DNA from: an uncultured Rhodobacter sp. | Lineage (GTDB): Bacteria; Pseudomonadota; Alphaproteobacteria; Rhodobacterales; Rhodobacteraceae | NCBI GenBank assembly: GCA_945952585.1 | Contig: CAMFII010000002.1 | Span: forward strand, 248,001 to 312,000 | Direction: 5' to 3' | Length of the DNA: 64,000 bases | In this document: positions 42,588 to 50,870 of the stretch, in pieces | How positions within the stretch are numbered: position 1 is the stretch's first letter | Layout: every line of letters begins with the position of its first letter | The notes under the pieces: generated by a model | What the model saw: the letters and a program-made list of their open reading frames with translations, nothing else | Databases searched by the model: none | What the model was told of the DNA's origin: nothing | Made by a program: the position numbers and the translations under genes

Positions 42588-44153
42588 ATGAAACGGTCAG
42601 CAAGACGAATCCTGAACCTTGGCGCGATCACCGGGGCGGCACTGTTTGTCCTGCCCATGGTCGCGCTGGCCCAAGAGAAACCGAACATCGTGGTCATCTG
42701 GGGCGACGATATCGGCCAGTTCAACATCAGCGCCTACAACAACGGGATGATGGGCTACCGCACGCCCAACATCGACAGCATCGCCAAGGAGGGCGCGCTG
42801 TTCACCGACTGGTACGGGCAGCAAAGCTGCACTGCGGGCCGTGCCGCCTTCATCACCGGACAGTCGCCGATCCGGACCGGCCTGACCAAGGTCGGCCTGC
42901 CCGGCGCACCCGAGGGGATGAAGATCGAGGACCCGACGATCGCCGGGCTTCTCAAGCCGCTCGGCTACGAGACCGGGCAGTTCGGCAAGAATCACCTCGG
43001 CGACCGGGACGAGATGCTGCCGACCAACAACGGCTTCGACGAGTTCTTCGGCAACCTCTACCACCTGAATGCCGAGGAAGAGCCCGAGAACGTCGACTAT
43101 CCGCAGGGCGCGGAGTTCAAGAAGATGTTTGGTCCACGCGGCGTCATCCATTCATGGGCGCTGCCTGACGGCACCCAGAAGATCGAGGATACCGGCCCAC
43201 TGACCCGCAAGCGGATGGAGACGATCGACCAGGAAGTCACCGACAAGGCGCTTGCCTTCATGGACAAGGCCCACAAGGACGGCAAGCCGATGTTCCTGTG
43301 GTACAACACGACGCGGATGCACATTTTCACCCATCTCAAGCCTGAATCGCAGGGCGTGACGGGTTTTGGCATCTATGCCGATGGCATGGTCGAAACGGAC
43401 GGAATGGTCGGCCAGATCCTGCAGAAGATCAAGGATCTGGGGATCGAGGACAATACCATCGTCATGTACTCGACCGACAACGGCGCCGAGACTTTCACCT
43501 GGCCCGACGGCGGCACCACGATGTTCCGCGGCGAGAAGAATACACCCTGGGAAGGCGGCTACCGCGTTCCGGCGATGATCCGCTGGCCGGGCGTCATCAA
43601 GCCCGGCACGGTGGTCAATGACATCGCCGCCCATGAAGACATGCTTCCGACGCTTCTGGCCGCGGCAGGCGATCCGAACGTCAAGGGAGAACTCCTCAAG
43701 GGCGAGACGATCAACGGTCGCGACTACAAGGTGCATCTGGACGGCTACGATCTTGGTCCCGCCCTGAAGGGGGCAGGAGAATGGCCGCGCAAGGAGTTCA
43801 TCTACTGGACGGATGACGGGTCGGTCGCGGCCCTGCGCTATGGTCCGTGGAAGATCAGCTTCCTCGAGCAGAAGGCGGAAGGCCTGAAGGTCTGGCAGGA
43901 GCCCTTCACCGAACTGAGGGCGCCCGTGATCACCAACCTTCGGATGGACCCGTTCGAGCGCGCCCGGTCGGAAGACGCGATGGGATACCAGCGCTGGTAT
44001 ATGGAACGCATGTTCCTGATCGCCCCGGCGGGCGCCTATGTCGGGCAGTGGCTGCAAAGCTTCAAGGACTTCCCGCCGCGCCAGAAACCGGGCAGTTTCA
44101 ACCTGAGCCGTGTCATGGAAGCCGTGACAGAGGGCAGCCCTGGCAACCAGTGA
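42588..44153 (+). CDS. Arylsulfatase, cysteine-type, secreted
   Basis: 521 residues. A signal peptide (to about residue 28, ending ALAQ) sends it to the periplasm. Type I sulfatase core: IWGDDIGQ with metal Asp40-Asp41, and the formylglycine motif QSCTAGR with Cys81 (CxAxR). It therefore needs a formylglycine-generating enzyme, which is not in the window. Further active-site residues are in FGKNHLGDRDEMLPTNNGFDEFFGN, NTTRMHIFTH and STDNGAE. It cleaves sulfate esters, probably from an organic sulfate. The natural substrate is not visible. Good ribosome-binding site GAGGGAGAAAA. Confidence 0.93.
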   Translation: MKRSARRILNLGAITGAALFVLPMVALAQEKPNIVVIWGDDIGQFNISAYNNGMMGYRTPNIDSIAKEGALFTDWYGQQSCTAGRAAFITGQSPIRTGLTKVGLPGAPEGMKIEDPTIAGLLKPLGYETGQFGKNHLGDRDEMLPTNNGFDEFFGNLYHLNAEEEPENVDYPQGAEFKKMFGPRGVIHSWALPDGTQKIEDTGPLTRKRMETIDQEVTDKALAFMDKAHKDGKPMFLWYNTTRMHIFTHLKPESQGVTGFGIYADGMVETDGMVGQILQKIKDLGIEDNTIVMYSTDNGAETFTWPDGGTTMFRGEKNTPWEGGYRVPAMIRWPGVIKPGTVVNDIAAHEDMLPTLLAAAGDPNVKGELLKGETINGRDYKVHLDGYDLGPALKGAGEWPRKEFIYWTDDGSVAALRYGPWKISFLEQKAEGLKVWQEPFTELRAPVITNLRMDPFERARSEDAMGYQRWYMERMFLIAPAGAYVGQWLQSFKDFPPRQKPGSFNLSRVMEAVTEGSPGNQ

Positions 44154-44173
44154 ACCGGCTGAGCTGATGCATG

Positions 44174-44206
44174 CGGCGCCCCGGTGAACGGGGCGCCGTT
44201 TTGTTT
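44174..44206 (+). terminator. Terminator after the arylsulfatase gene
   Basis: CGGCGCCCCG (44174-44183) pairs with CGGGGCGCCG (44189-44198) around GTGAA, then TTTTGTTT. A textbook rho-independent terminator, just 28 bp before the phosphatase gene, so that gene depends on read-through or its own promoter. Confidence 0.88.
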
Positions 44207-44233
44207 GGAAGAACCAGTAGACCGGAGGAACCC

Positions 44234-45199
44234 ATGCTTCGCTTCATCTTCGTCCTGCTCCTTGCCGCCACGCCGCTCAGGGCCGAGGTTGCCTTGCCGT
44301 CGTGGAACGATACCCCGGCGCGCACCGCCATTCTCGACTTCGTCGATGCGACGACCGATCCCAAGGCCGCCACCTTCGTCGAGCCAAAGGACCGGATCGC
44401 GGTCTTCGACAATGACGGAACGCTCTGGGCGGAACAGCCGGTCTATTTCCAGTTTCTTTTCGCGCTGGACCGGGCCAGGGCATTGGCCGCTGCCGATCCC
44501 GAATGGGCCAAGACGCCCGCACTGAAGGCCGCCGCCACAGGCGATGTGAAGGCGCTGATGGCGGGCGGAGAGGCGGCCCTGATCGAGGTGGTCGGCGCCA
44601 CCCATTCCGGCATGACGGTGGAAGAGTTCACCCGTGAGGCCGGTGAATGGGTGCGGACGGCAAAGCATCCGACCAAGGACAGGCCCTATATCGACATGAC
44701 CTATCTGCCGATGGTCGAACTGCTCGACTATCTGCGCCTGAACGGGTTCTCGACCTACATCGTGTCGGGCGGCGGGGTAGACTTCATGCGAGGCTTTACG
44801 GACGAGGCCTATGGCGTCCCGCCCCCCAACGTCGTCGGATCGCTCGGCAAGGCGACCTACCAGATCGTCGATGGCAAGCCGCAGGTGATTAAGGACCCCG
44901 CGATCGCCTTCATCGACGACAAGGAGGGCAAGCCAATCGGGATCATGCGGTCGATCGGGCAGCGCCCGATCTTTGCGGCTGGAAATTCCGACGGCGACTA
45001 CCAGATGCTGGACTGGACAACCTCGGCGGATGGTCCGCGTTTCGGCATGATCGTCCATCACACCGATGCCAAGCGCGAATGGGCCTATGACCGGGACAGC
45101 ATGGTCGGGCGGCTTGACAAGGCACTGACCGATGCCCCGGCAAAGGGCTGGCTCGTGGTCGACATGGCCAAGGACTGGTCGACGGTCTTTGCCAAGTGA
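44234..45199 (+). CDS. Secreted HAD-family phosphatase
   Basis: 321 residues. Signal peptide MLRFIFVLLLAATPLRAEV. The catalytic DxDGT loop is AVFDNDGTLW with Asp59 and Asp61. Motif II is in YIVSGGGVDFMR, and the late AGNSDGDYQML holds the motif III/IV acidic residues. A periplasmic phosphatase acting on a small phosphorylated compound is likely. It follows the arylsulfatase after a terminator; both may scavenge sulfate and phosphate from organic esters. Confidence 0.88.
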   Translation: MLRFIFVLLLAATPLRAEVALPSWNDTPARTAILDFVDATTDPKAATFVEPKDRIAVFDNDGTLWAEQPVYFQFLFALDRARALAAADPEWAKTPALKAAATGDVKALMAGGEAALIEVVGATHSGMTVEEFTREAGEWVRTAKHPTKDRPYIDMTYLPMVELLDYLRLNGFSTYIVSGGGVDFMRGFTDEAYGVPPPNVVGSLGKATYQIVDGKPQVIKDPAIAFIDDKEGKPIGIMRSIGQRPIFAAGNSDGDYQMLDWTTSADGPRFGMIVHHTDAKREWAYDRDSMVGRLDKALTDAPAKGWLVVDMAKDWSTVFAK

Positions 45200-45205
45200 G
45201 ATGGC

Positions 45206-45228
45206 GGAGCGGCCGCGCTGGCCGCTCC
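45206..45228. terminator. Hairpin between the convergent HAD and cupin genes
   Basis: GGAGCGGCC (45206-45214) and GGCCGCTCC (45220-45228) with a GCGCT loop, 9 bp of perfect stem but no U-run. Probably limits convergent transcription. Confidence 0.5.
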
Positions 45229-45240
45229 CGCAGACGCCGG

Positions 45241-45600
45241 TCAGTCCTGGTTCACGACGAAGTCGAAGTGCTTGCGCACATATTCCTCGATCTTCCAGGT
45301 GCCCTTGAAATCCTTCTCGACCACGAAGGCATCGCCCGCCTTGACCGTCACCGGTGTCCCGCCATCGGGGGTGATGACGATGCGGCCGGTGATGAGCACG
45401 ACGTATTCATAGGCCGTGTAAGTCGCATGGTAGCTGCCCGGGCTGCATTCCCAGATGCCCGAGACCATCGCCCCGTCCTTCGAGGTGTGCAGCACCCAGG
45501 TCTTCATCGAGGGGTTGCCCTCGGTCTTGATCCAGCCGTCCAGGTCGGCGGTGGACGGTTCGATGCCGGTCGTGTCCGGCAGTTTGACGATGCTTTGCAT
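45241..45600 (-). CDS. Cupin-domain protein (DUF861-like)
   Basis: 119 residues. A single cupin barrel of the ethanolamine-utilisation EutQ-like type: GIWECSPGSYHATYTAYEYVVLITGRIVITPDGGTPVTVKAGDAFVVEKDFKGTWKIEEYVRKHF. Only one His, in the SYHATY segment, remains of the metal site, so it may not bind metal in the classical way. Start at 45600 after GGAGCACC. No clear partner. It precedes gabD's terminator. Confidence 0.82.
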   Translation of the reverse strand: MQSIVKLPDTTGIEPSTADLDGWIKTEGNPSMKTWVLHTSKDGAMVSGIWECSPGSYHATYTAYEYVVLITGRIVITPDGGTPVTVKAGDAFVVEKDFKGTWKIEEYVRKHFDFVVNQD

Positions 45601-45699
45601 GCGGTGCTCCAGGCAGGTTGCCGCGCCACCCTGCCAGACGGCCGCTCGCCTCGTCCGTCCACCCTGCGACCCATTCCGGCCCGTTTCAGCCACCGGCCA

Positions 45700-45730
45700 A
45701 AAGGAAACGGGGCCCGCAAAGGGGCCCCGT
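45700..45730 (-). terminator. Terminator after gabD (minus strand)
   Basis: On the minus strand, ACGGGGCCC pairs with GGGCCCCGT around a CTTTGC loop, followed by TTCCTTTT. It lies 21 bp after the gabD stop. Confidence 0.8.
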
Positions 45731-45750
45731 ACCGTCTCTGTCCTGCCGGC

Positions 45751-47229
45751 TTAGACCGAGAGGCAGATGTATTTCATCTCGAGGTAATCCTCGATGCCGT
45801 GGTGGCTGCCCTCGCGGCCGAGGCCGGATTGCTTGATACCGCCAAAGGGTGCGACCTCGGTCGAGATCAGCCCGGTGTTCACGCCGACCATGCCGTATTC
45901 CAGCTTTTCCTGCACGCGGGTGATGCGGCCGATGTCGCGGGCGTAGAAGTAGGAGGCAAGGCCGAAGATCGTGGCATTGGCCTTCTCGATCACCTCGTCC
46001 TCGGTCTCGAACTTGAACAGCGGCGCGACCGGGCCGAAGGTTTCCTCCTGGCTGACCTTCATCTCCTGCGTGACGCCGGTGACGATGGTCGGCTGGAAGA
46101 AGGTGCCGCCCAACTCGTGGCGATGACCGCCGGCCACCACCTTGCCGCCTTTGGAGATCACATCGGCGATGTGCTCTTCGACCTTCTCCACGGCATCAGC
46201 GTTGATGAGCGGCCCGAAATCGACCGCCTCGGTCAGCCCGTCGCCGACCTTGGTCTTGGCCAGCGCCGCCGCGAGTTTCTCGGCAAAGGCGTCATAGACC
46301 CCAGCCTGCACGTAGATGCGGTTGGCGCAGACGCAGGTCTGGCCGTTGTTGCGGAATTTCGACGCCATCGCGCCGATCACCGCCTGGTCGAGGTCGGCAT
46401 CGTCGAACACGATGAAGGGCGCGTTGCCGCCCAACTCCATCGAGCATTTCATCACCTGGTCGGCGGCCTGCTTCAGCAGGATGCGACCCACTTCGGTCGA
46501 GCCGGTGAAGGTGAGCTTCCGCACGGTGGGGTTTTCGCAGAACTCCTTGCCGATATCCGAGGCGCGGGCCGAGGTGATGACCGACAGCACGCCCGCCGGC
46601 ACCCCGGCGCGTTCCGCCAGCACCGCCATCGCCAATGCCGAAAGCGGCGTCTCCGCGGCAGGGCGGGCGATGAAGGCGCAGCCTACGGCCAGCGCCGGGG
46701 CGACCTTGCGCGCGATCATCGCGTTCGGGAAGTTCCAGGGCGTGATCGAGGCGACGACGCCGACCGGCTGCTTGATGACCGTCAGGCGCTTGTCGCGCAT
46801 ATGGCCGGGGATGGTCTCGCCATAGACGCGCTTCGCTTCCTCGCCGAACCATTCGATGTAGGAGGCGCCATAGGCGACCTCGCCCTTGGCCTCGGCAAAG
46901 GGCTTGCCCATCTCGGCGGTCAGGATGCGCGCCAGATCGTCCTGGTTCGCCATCATCAGGTCGAACCACTTGCGCAAGACTGCGGCCCGCTCCTTGCCGG
47001 TGCGGGCGGCCCATTCCTTCTGCGCGTCCTTGGCGGCCGCGATGGCGCGGGCGGTTTCGACCCGGCTCAGGTTCGGCAGCTTCGCGATCACATCGCCGCG
47101 CGCCGGGTTGCTGACGGGGAAGGTCGACCCATCATCGGCGTCGACCCATTGGCCCCCGACAAAGGCCTTCTCGACCAGAAGCGACGGGTCTTTCAGCAGC
47201 GACCGCAGATCGGTTACGGAATCAAGCAT
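45751..47229 (-). CDS. gabD: NAD(P)-dependent succinate-semialdehyde dehydrogenase
   Basis: 492 residues. The aldehyde dehydrogenase core is clear: [33 protein letters not shown] with the general base Glu265 and [11 protein letters not shown] with the nucleophile Cys299. It makes succinate from succinate semialdehyde at the end of GABA breakdown. One oddity: the cofactor Lys of the PAAxTPLSAL motif is Arg189 here ([10 protein letters not shown]). Start at 47229 after GGGAGACCCCG. No GABA transaminase next to it. Confidence 0.9.
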   Translation of the reverse strand: MLDSVTDLRSLLKDPSLLVEKAFVGGQWVDADDGSTFPVSNPARGDVIAKLPNLSRVETARAIAAAKDAQKEWAARTGKERAAVLRKWFDLMMANQDDLARILTAEMGKPFAEAKGEVAYGASYIEWFGEEAKRVYGETIPGHMRDKRLTVIKQPVGVVASITPWNFPNAMIARKVAPALAVGCAFIARPAAETPLSALAMAVLAERAGVPAGVLSVITSARASDIGKEFCENPTVRKLTFTGSTEVGRILLKQAADQVMKCSMELGGNAPFIVFDDADLDQAVIGAMASKFRNNGQTCVCANRIYVQAGVYDAFAEKLAAALAKTKVGDGLTEAVDFGPLINADAVEKVEEHIADVISKGGKVVAGGHRHELGGTFFQPTIVTGVTQEMKVSQEETFGPVAPLFKFETEDEVIEKANATIFGLASYFYARDIGRITRVQEKLEYGMVGVNTGLISTEVAPFGGIKQSGLGREGSHHGIEDYLEMKYICLSV

Positions 47230-47298
47230 GACGGGGTCTCCCATTTCGTGGATGCGCATGCAAATCATGGCCGACGGGGGGATGTCCAGTTCTCAGGG

Positions 47299-47326
47299 GC
47301 GGAAATCCGCAAATTTTGATCAAATT
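47299..47326. promoter_or_regulatory. Hairpin and AT-rich inverted repeat between gabD and the alpha/beta hydrolase gene
   Basis: GCGGA-AA-TCCGC (47299-47310) followed by AAATTTTGATCAAATT (47311-47326), nearly palindromic and very AT-rich for this genome. It is placed where a divergent promoter or operator would be. It is not an Fnr box, which needs TTGAT-N4-ATCAA. Confidence 0.35.
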
Positions 47327-47344
47327 ATGGGGTATCCGGTGGAT

Positions 47345-48133
47345 ATGGACCTCGCCTATGCCAACAGCGCCTTCATCCCGGGGGGCGATGGCTATGCTGA
47401 CCGATGGGCCAAGGATGCAGCCGCATTCCGCGCCCGCATAGGTCGGCAAGCCCGGTTGGACCTGCCTTACGGGCCCGGGGACCGGCACCGCTACGACCTG
47501 TTCCTGCCGAAGGCGCCGCCGCAGGGAACGGTGATCTTCATTCATGGCGGCTACTGGATGGCGTTCGACAAGAGCTTCTGGTCCCATCTCGCCGCCGGGC
47601 CGCTGGCAAGGGGTTGGGCGGTGGCCATGCCGTCCTACACCCTCGCGCCCGATGCCCGGATCGCGCAGATCACCACCGAGGTGGTCACGGCCGTCGAACG
47701 GATCGCCTCGGACCTGACCGGCCCGCTTTGCGTCACGGGCCATTCCGCGGGCGGGCACCTGGCGGCGCGGCTCGCCTGCCGCGACCTTCCGCTTTCACCT
47801 GTCGTCGCCGCGCGTCTTGTCCGGTCCGTGCCGATCTCGCCCCTTGCCGATCTCGAGCCGCTGCGCCAGACCTCGATGAACGACACGCTGCGCCTAGACG
47901 AGGCCGAGGAGCGGGCGGAAAGCCCGGCCCTGCTGCCGCGCCGCGAGGGCTGCGAGGTGCTCGTCTGGGTCGGCGGGCAGGAACGCCCTACTTTTCTTTG
48001 GCAAGCGAGGACGCTGTCCGAAGCCTGGTCCTGCCCTTGGCATGTCGCGCCGGGCCGGCACCATTTCGACGTGATCGACGACCTGGCGGACCCCGACAGC
48101 AGCCTTGTCGGCTTCCTCACAGGACAGAGCTGA
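47345..48133 (+). CDS. Alpha/beta hydrolase (BD-FAE/kynurenine formamidase-like)
   Basis: 262 residues. IFIHGGYWMAFDKSFWSHLA gives the HGG oxyanion hole, VTGHSAGGHLAARLAC the Ser nucleophile, and GRHHFDVIDDL the catalytic His. The tight HGGYW motif is typical of the esterases near kynurenine formamidase. An in-frame ATG at 47327 is an alternative start; neither has a strong ribosome-binding site. It is divergent from gabD. Confidence 0.85.
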   Translation: MDLAYANSAFIPGGDGYADRWAKDAAAFRARIGRQARLDLPYGPGDRHRYDLFLPKAPPQGTVIFIHGGYWMAFDKSFWSHLAAGPLARGWAVAMPSYTLAPDARIAQITTEVVTAVERIASDLTGPLCVTGHSAGGHLAARLACRDLPLSPVVAARLVRSVPISPLADLEPLRQTSMNDTLRLDEAEERAESPALLPRREGCEVLVWVGGQERPTFLWQARTLSEAWSCPWHVAPGRHHFDVIDDLADPDSSLVGFLTGQS

Positions 48134-48140
48134 CAAGCTT

Positions 48141-48206
48141 CTTCTGTTCAGAAATATCCTCGGGGGTGAATGCCCTGGCAGGGGCAGAGGGGGCAAAAGG
48201 CCCCCT
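48141..48206 (-). repeat. Intergenic GGATATTT...CAGAA box with hairpin, copy C (reversed)
   Basis: Read on the minus strand, the hairpin GGGGGC-CTTTT-GCCCCC is followed at 48166-48141 by CCCCCGAGGATATTTCTGAACAGAAG. The box is the same kind as copies A and B. Here it lies between two convergent genes. Confidence 0.6.
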
Positions 48207-48214
48207 TGTCCACC

Positions 48215-48541
48215 TCAGGAGGCGTTCATCCGCTCGATATAGGCGCGCATTTCCTCGGCTTCTTGCCGGGCGTCGCGCAGGCCTTCCATGGCGGCGCGCA
48301 GTTCGGCTTCGGCCTGCGAAATGTGATTGGCCAGTTCCGACTCCCGCTGCTCGAGGTAGATCAGCGCCTGGTCGCGCGCCTCTTCCGCCTCGTGCAGCGA
48401 CTGGGCCAGCCGGTCGACCTCGCCCATATCGGCGCCCGCGATCCGGGTGAAGCGGTGGAGCAGCCAATAGGCGAACCAGCCAAGCGCAAAGGCGATGAAC
48501 AGGACGATCGAGGTCGCGGCGACGAATTCGAGACGGTTCAT
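48215..48541 (-). CDS. Hypothetical membrane-anchored coiled-coil protein
   Basis: 108 residues: an N-terminal transmembrane helix (EFVAATSIVLFIAFALGWFAYWLLH, 5-29), then about 75 residues of charged helix (EEARDQALIYLEQRESELANHISQAEAELRAAMEGLRDARQEAEEMRAYIERM) that should form a coiled coil. It follows the OmpA-like gene by 26 bp on the same strand, so the two are probably co-expressed. No family recognised; an envelope-scaffold role is a guess. Confidence 0.7.
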   Translation of the reverse strand: MNRLEFVAATSIVLFIAFALGWFAYWLLHRFTRIAGADMGEVDRLAQSLHEAEEARDQALIYLEQRESELANHISQAEAELRAAMEGLRDARQEAEEMRAYIERMNAS

Positions 48542-48567
48542 GGTTACGGCTTCCCTGGCTTCGGCGC

Positions 48568-50790
48568 TCAGTTGGATTTCGGGCGTTTCTTGGGTTTCAC
48601 GTCGATCTTTTCGGGCGCGGCAGAGTCGTAGGGCTCTTCCGGCGCGGCAGTGGCATCGCTTCCGGCGGAAGCTGCGTCGCCCTGTGGGGCATCGACCGTG
48701 GCACCGCCCGCGATCTGGTCGGTCGCGGGGGCCGTCGCATCGGGCTGGGCCGTGCCGTCATCGGCGGGATTGTCCGGCGCGGTCCCGTCGGGGGCGTCGG
48801 GGCCATCCATCGGCTCGCCGGCGATCGGCTGGTCGGTCCCGACTCCGGTCGTGTCTCCGGCGGTGTCGCCCGTTCCATCTGCTTGCGCCGCGTTGGGTCC
48901 GGCATCTGTCGCGGCACCCCGTTCCATCGTCGCGGGCGCGTCCGGGGATGGTCCGACCGGTGCAGCACCGGCGACAGTCCCATTGGACAAAAGCTTGAAT
49001 TCGATCCGGCGGTTCTTTTCGCGCCCTTCCTCGGTGCCATTGTCCGCGATGGGCTGCGACTCGCCATAGCCCTTTGCGGTCAGTGAGCCCACCAGAACCC
49101 GGCGGCCTTGCAGCCCGAGCAGAACGGCCTCGGCGCGGGCCTGGCTCAGGGCCTGGTTGCCGGTTTCGCTGCCCTGGGCATCCGTGTGGCCACCGATCTC
49201 CATCGCGACGTCGGGGCATTTGCGCAGGATGTCCGCCAGCGCCGCCATGGTGTCGCGCGCATCGGATTCGATTTCGGCCGAACCGGGCGAGAAGACGATC
49301 TTGTGCTTCGCCAGCACGGCGTTGAGTTGCGCCACACATTCCTGGGGCGTGGGAAGGTCGGCTTCGGGATCGCGCGACTTGTCGTACTGCACGTTGACGG
49401 TGAAGGCCTGGCCCTGGCCCAGCTGACCTGACAGCGTTCGCGTGATCTCGGCCTGGGCGCCGGGCGAAATGGTAATGCCCGTGACTTCGACGGCGTCTGC
49501 CCGCACGACGATACTGCCCTCGGCAAGGTTCGACATCGCCTGGAGGCCCGCCAGAACGCGCACCGGCCAACCCTCGGGCAGGTTGGGGTCAAGCCGCGTC
49601 GCGGTATAGACGTTCGACGCCCCGAACCGTGCCTTGGCAAAGCTCGACACGGCGTTGCGGCTCATCTCGTCGGTCAGGCGGCCTCGCAGCTGGACCGCGC
49701 CTTCGGCGGACAGCGTGGCGGTGAATTCGGGCGGGCCTTCCGGCGCGGCGGTCTTCGGCTTTTCGGGCAGGGTGGCCTTCAGCGAGAAGACATCGGGCAG
49801 CGCCGCCTGCAACTCGCCCACCACGCGGTCGAAGGTATCCTGCGGGGTTGCTTCGGTCGCCAGGAGAGACACGTCGGCATCCGAGAAGGTGATGCTGCCA
49901 CCGCCCATCGCCGCCACGGCCTTGATCCCGAGCGTGGTCGCATCCGCCCAGCTGGGCGAGGGGACACCAAGGCCGATCACGCAATCGGCCTTGCCGGTCA
50001 GCCCCGAGGCGACGGCTGCGGCGATGATGCGGTCGCGCGCCTGTTCGGTATCGGCCGAGCAGGCATCGAAGCGCGCACCCTGCGCGTCGATCAGGAAGCG
50101 CAGCGTGAACGGCGTCAGCACCGGCCGGGGCGCCGAAATGTCCATCGCAATCTGCAGCCCCTCGGGCTTGGCGCGCGCAAGCTGGCTTTCGAGCGAGCGC
50201 CTTTCGCTGTCCGAACCCGAGATGGCGGTGATCGCGACCTTGTCGGCGGAGATCGAGATCTTTGCCCGCTCAAGCAGGCCAAGCGCCCTGACGCCGAAGC
50301 CCACGGCGGCGTCCCAGCCTTGCGGGGCCGGGAAATCCGCCTGTTCCAGCATGTTCGCCACCGGCGCGCCCTTGGCTGCCGCGGTCACCTCGTCGTTCAG
50401 GGCGTCCGCCTGTTCCTGCCCGGGGACAAGCCCGATGATCGAGATGCCGTCATCATTGCGCAGAAGTTCGACCGAGAAGCGCGGCGCTTCGATCGCCTGT
50501 GCCGGCGTGACCTGCATCAGGTCGCGGATGCGGCCGGAATCGACCAGCGAGCTGGCCAGGTTGACCGCGCGAAAGCGCTTCGCTTCGTCTGGCGCAGTTC
50601 CATGCAGGCGCACCTGCAGCCCATCGGTCTGGACCTCGACCCAGTCCAGCCCCTCGCGCAGATAAAGGCCGCGCACGTCTTCACCTGTGCGTTTCTCGAT
50701 CCAGCTCGCCGCCCAGCTTGCGGCAAGGATCGAGATCAGCAGGGCGCCCAGAAAGGCGGCCGGAGCGATGAGGCGAGGCGGAAAACGCAT
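48568..50790 (-). CDS. OmpA-family envelope protein with BON-like repeats
   Basis: 740 residues. An N-terminal membrane anchor or uncleaved signal (LIAPAAFLGALLISILAASWAASWIEKR) is followed by several beta-alpha repeat units (for example VRLHGTAPDEAKRFRAVNLASSLVD and ATLSAEGAVQLRGRLTDEMSRNAVSSFAK) that resemble BON domains. Residues 500-620 form an OmpA-like peptidoglycan-binding domain (IGGHTDAQGSETGNQALSQARAEAV, KGYGESQPIADNGTEEGREKNRRIEFKL). The last 120 residues are a low-complexity acidic tail rich in Asp, Ala, Gly, Thr and Pro that ends KKRPKSN. It probably ties the inner membrane to the cell wall. Confidence 0.85.
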   Translation of the reverse strand: MRFPPRLIAPAAFLGALLISILAASWAASWIEKRTGEDVRGLYLREGLDWVEVQTDGLQVRLHGTAPDEAKRFRAVNLASSLVDSGRIRDLMQVTPAQAIEAPRFSVELLRNDDGISIIGLVPGQEQADALNDEVTAAAKGAPVANMLEQADFPAPQGWDAAVGFGVRALGLLERAKISISADKVAITAISGSDSERRSLESQLARAKPEGLQIAMDISAPRPVLTPFTLRFLIDAQGARFDACSADTEQARDRIIAAAVASGLTGKADCVIGLGVPSPSWADATTLGIKAVAAMGGGSITFSDADVSLLATEATPQDTFDRVVGELQAALPDVFSLKATLPEKPKTAAPEGPPEFTATLSAEGAVQLRGRLTDEMSRNAVSSFAKARFGASNVYTATRLDPNLPEGWPVRVLAGLQAMSNLAEGSIVVRADAVEVTGITISPGAQAEITRTLSGQLGQGQAFTVNVQYDKSRDPEADLPTPQECVAQLNAVLAKHKIVFSPGSAEIESDARDTMAALADILRKCPDVAMEIGGHTDAQGSETGNQALSQARAEAVLLGLQGRRVLVGSLTAKGYGESQPIADNGTEEGREKNRRIEFKLLSNGTVAGAAPVGPSPDAPATMERGAATDAGPNAAQADGTGDTAGDTTGVGTDQPIAGEPMDGPDAPDGTAPDNPADDGTAQPDATAPATDQIAGGATVDAPQGDAASAGSDATAAPEEPYDSAAPEKIDVKPKKRPKSN

Positions 50791-50870
50791 GGAAGTCGGG
50801 GTGATCCGGACGAGAGACTCGGGGGCTTGCGCAACCCAAGCTTCCTAGGCGGTCGGGCCGCCGGGATCAA

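Noticed and set aside
45196..47319. Plus-strand 707-residue frame over gabD and the cupin
   Set aside because: Antisense to two well-supported genes and lacks any motif; typical GC-rich artefact.
47314..47323. TTGATCAA as an Fnr/FnrL box
   Set aside because: The Fnr box needs TTGAT-N4-ATCAA; this has no spacer.
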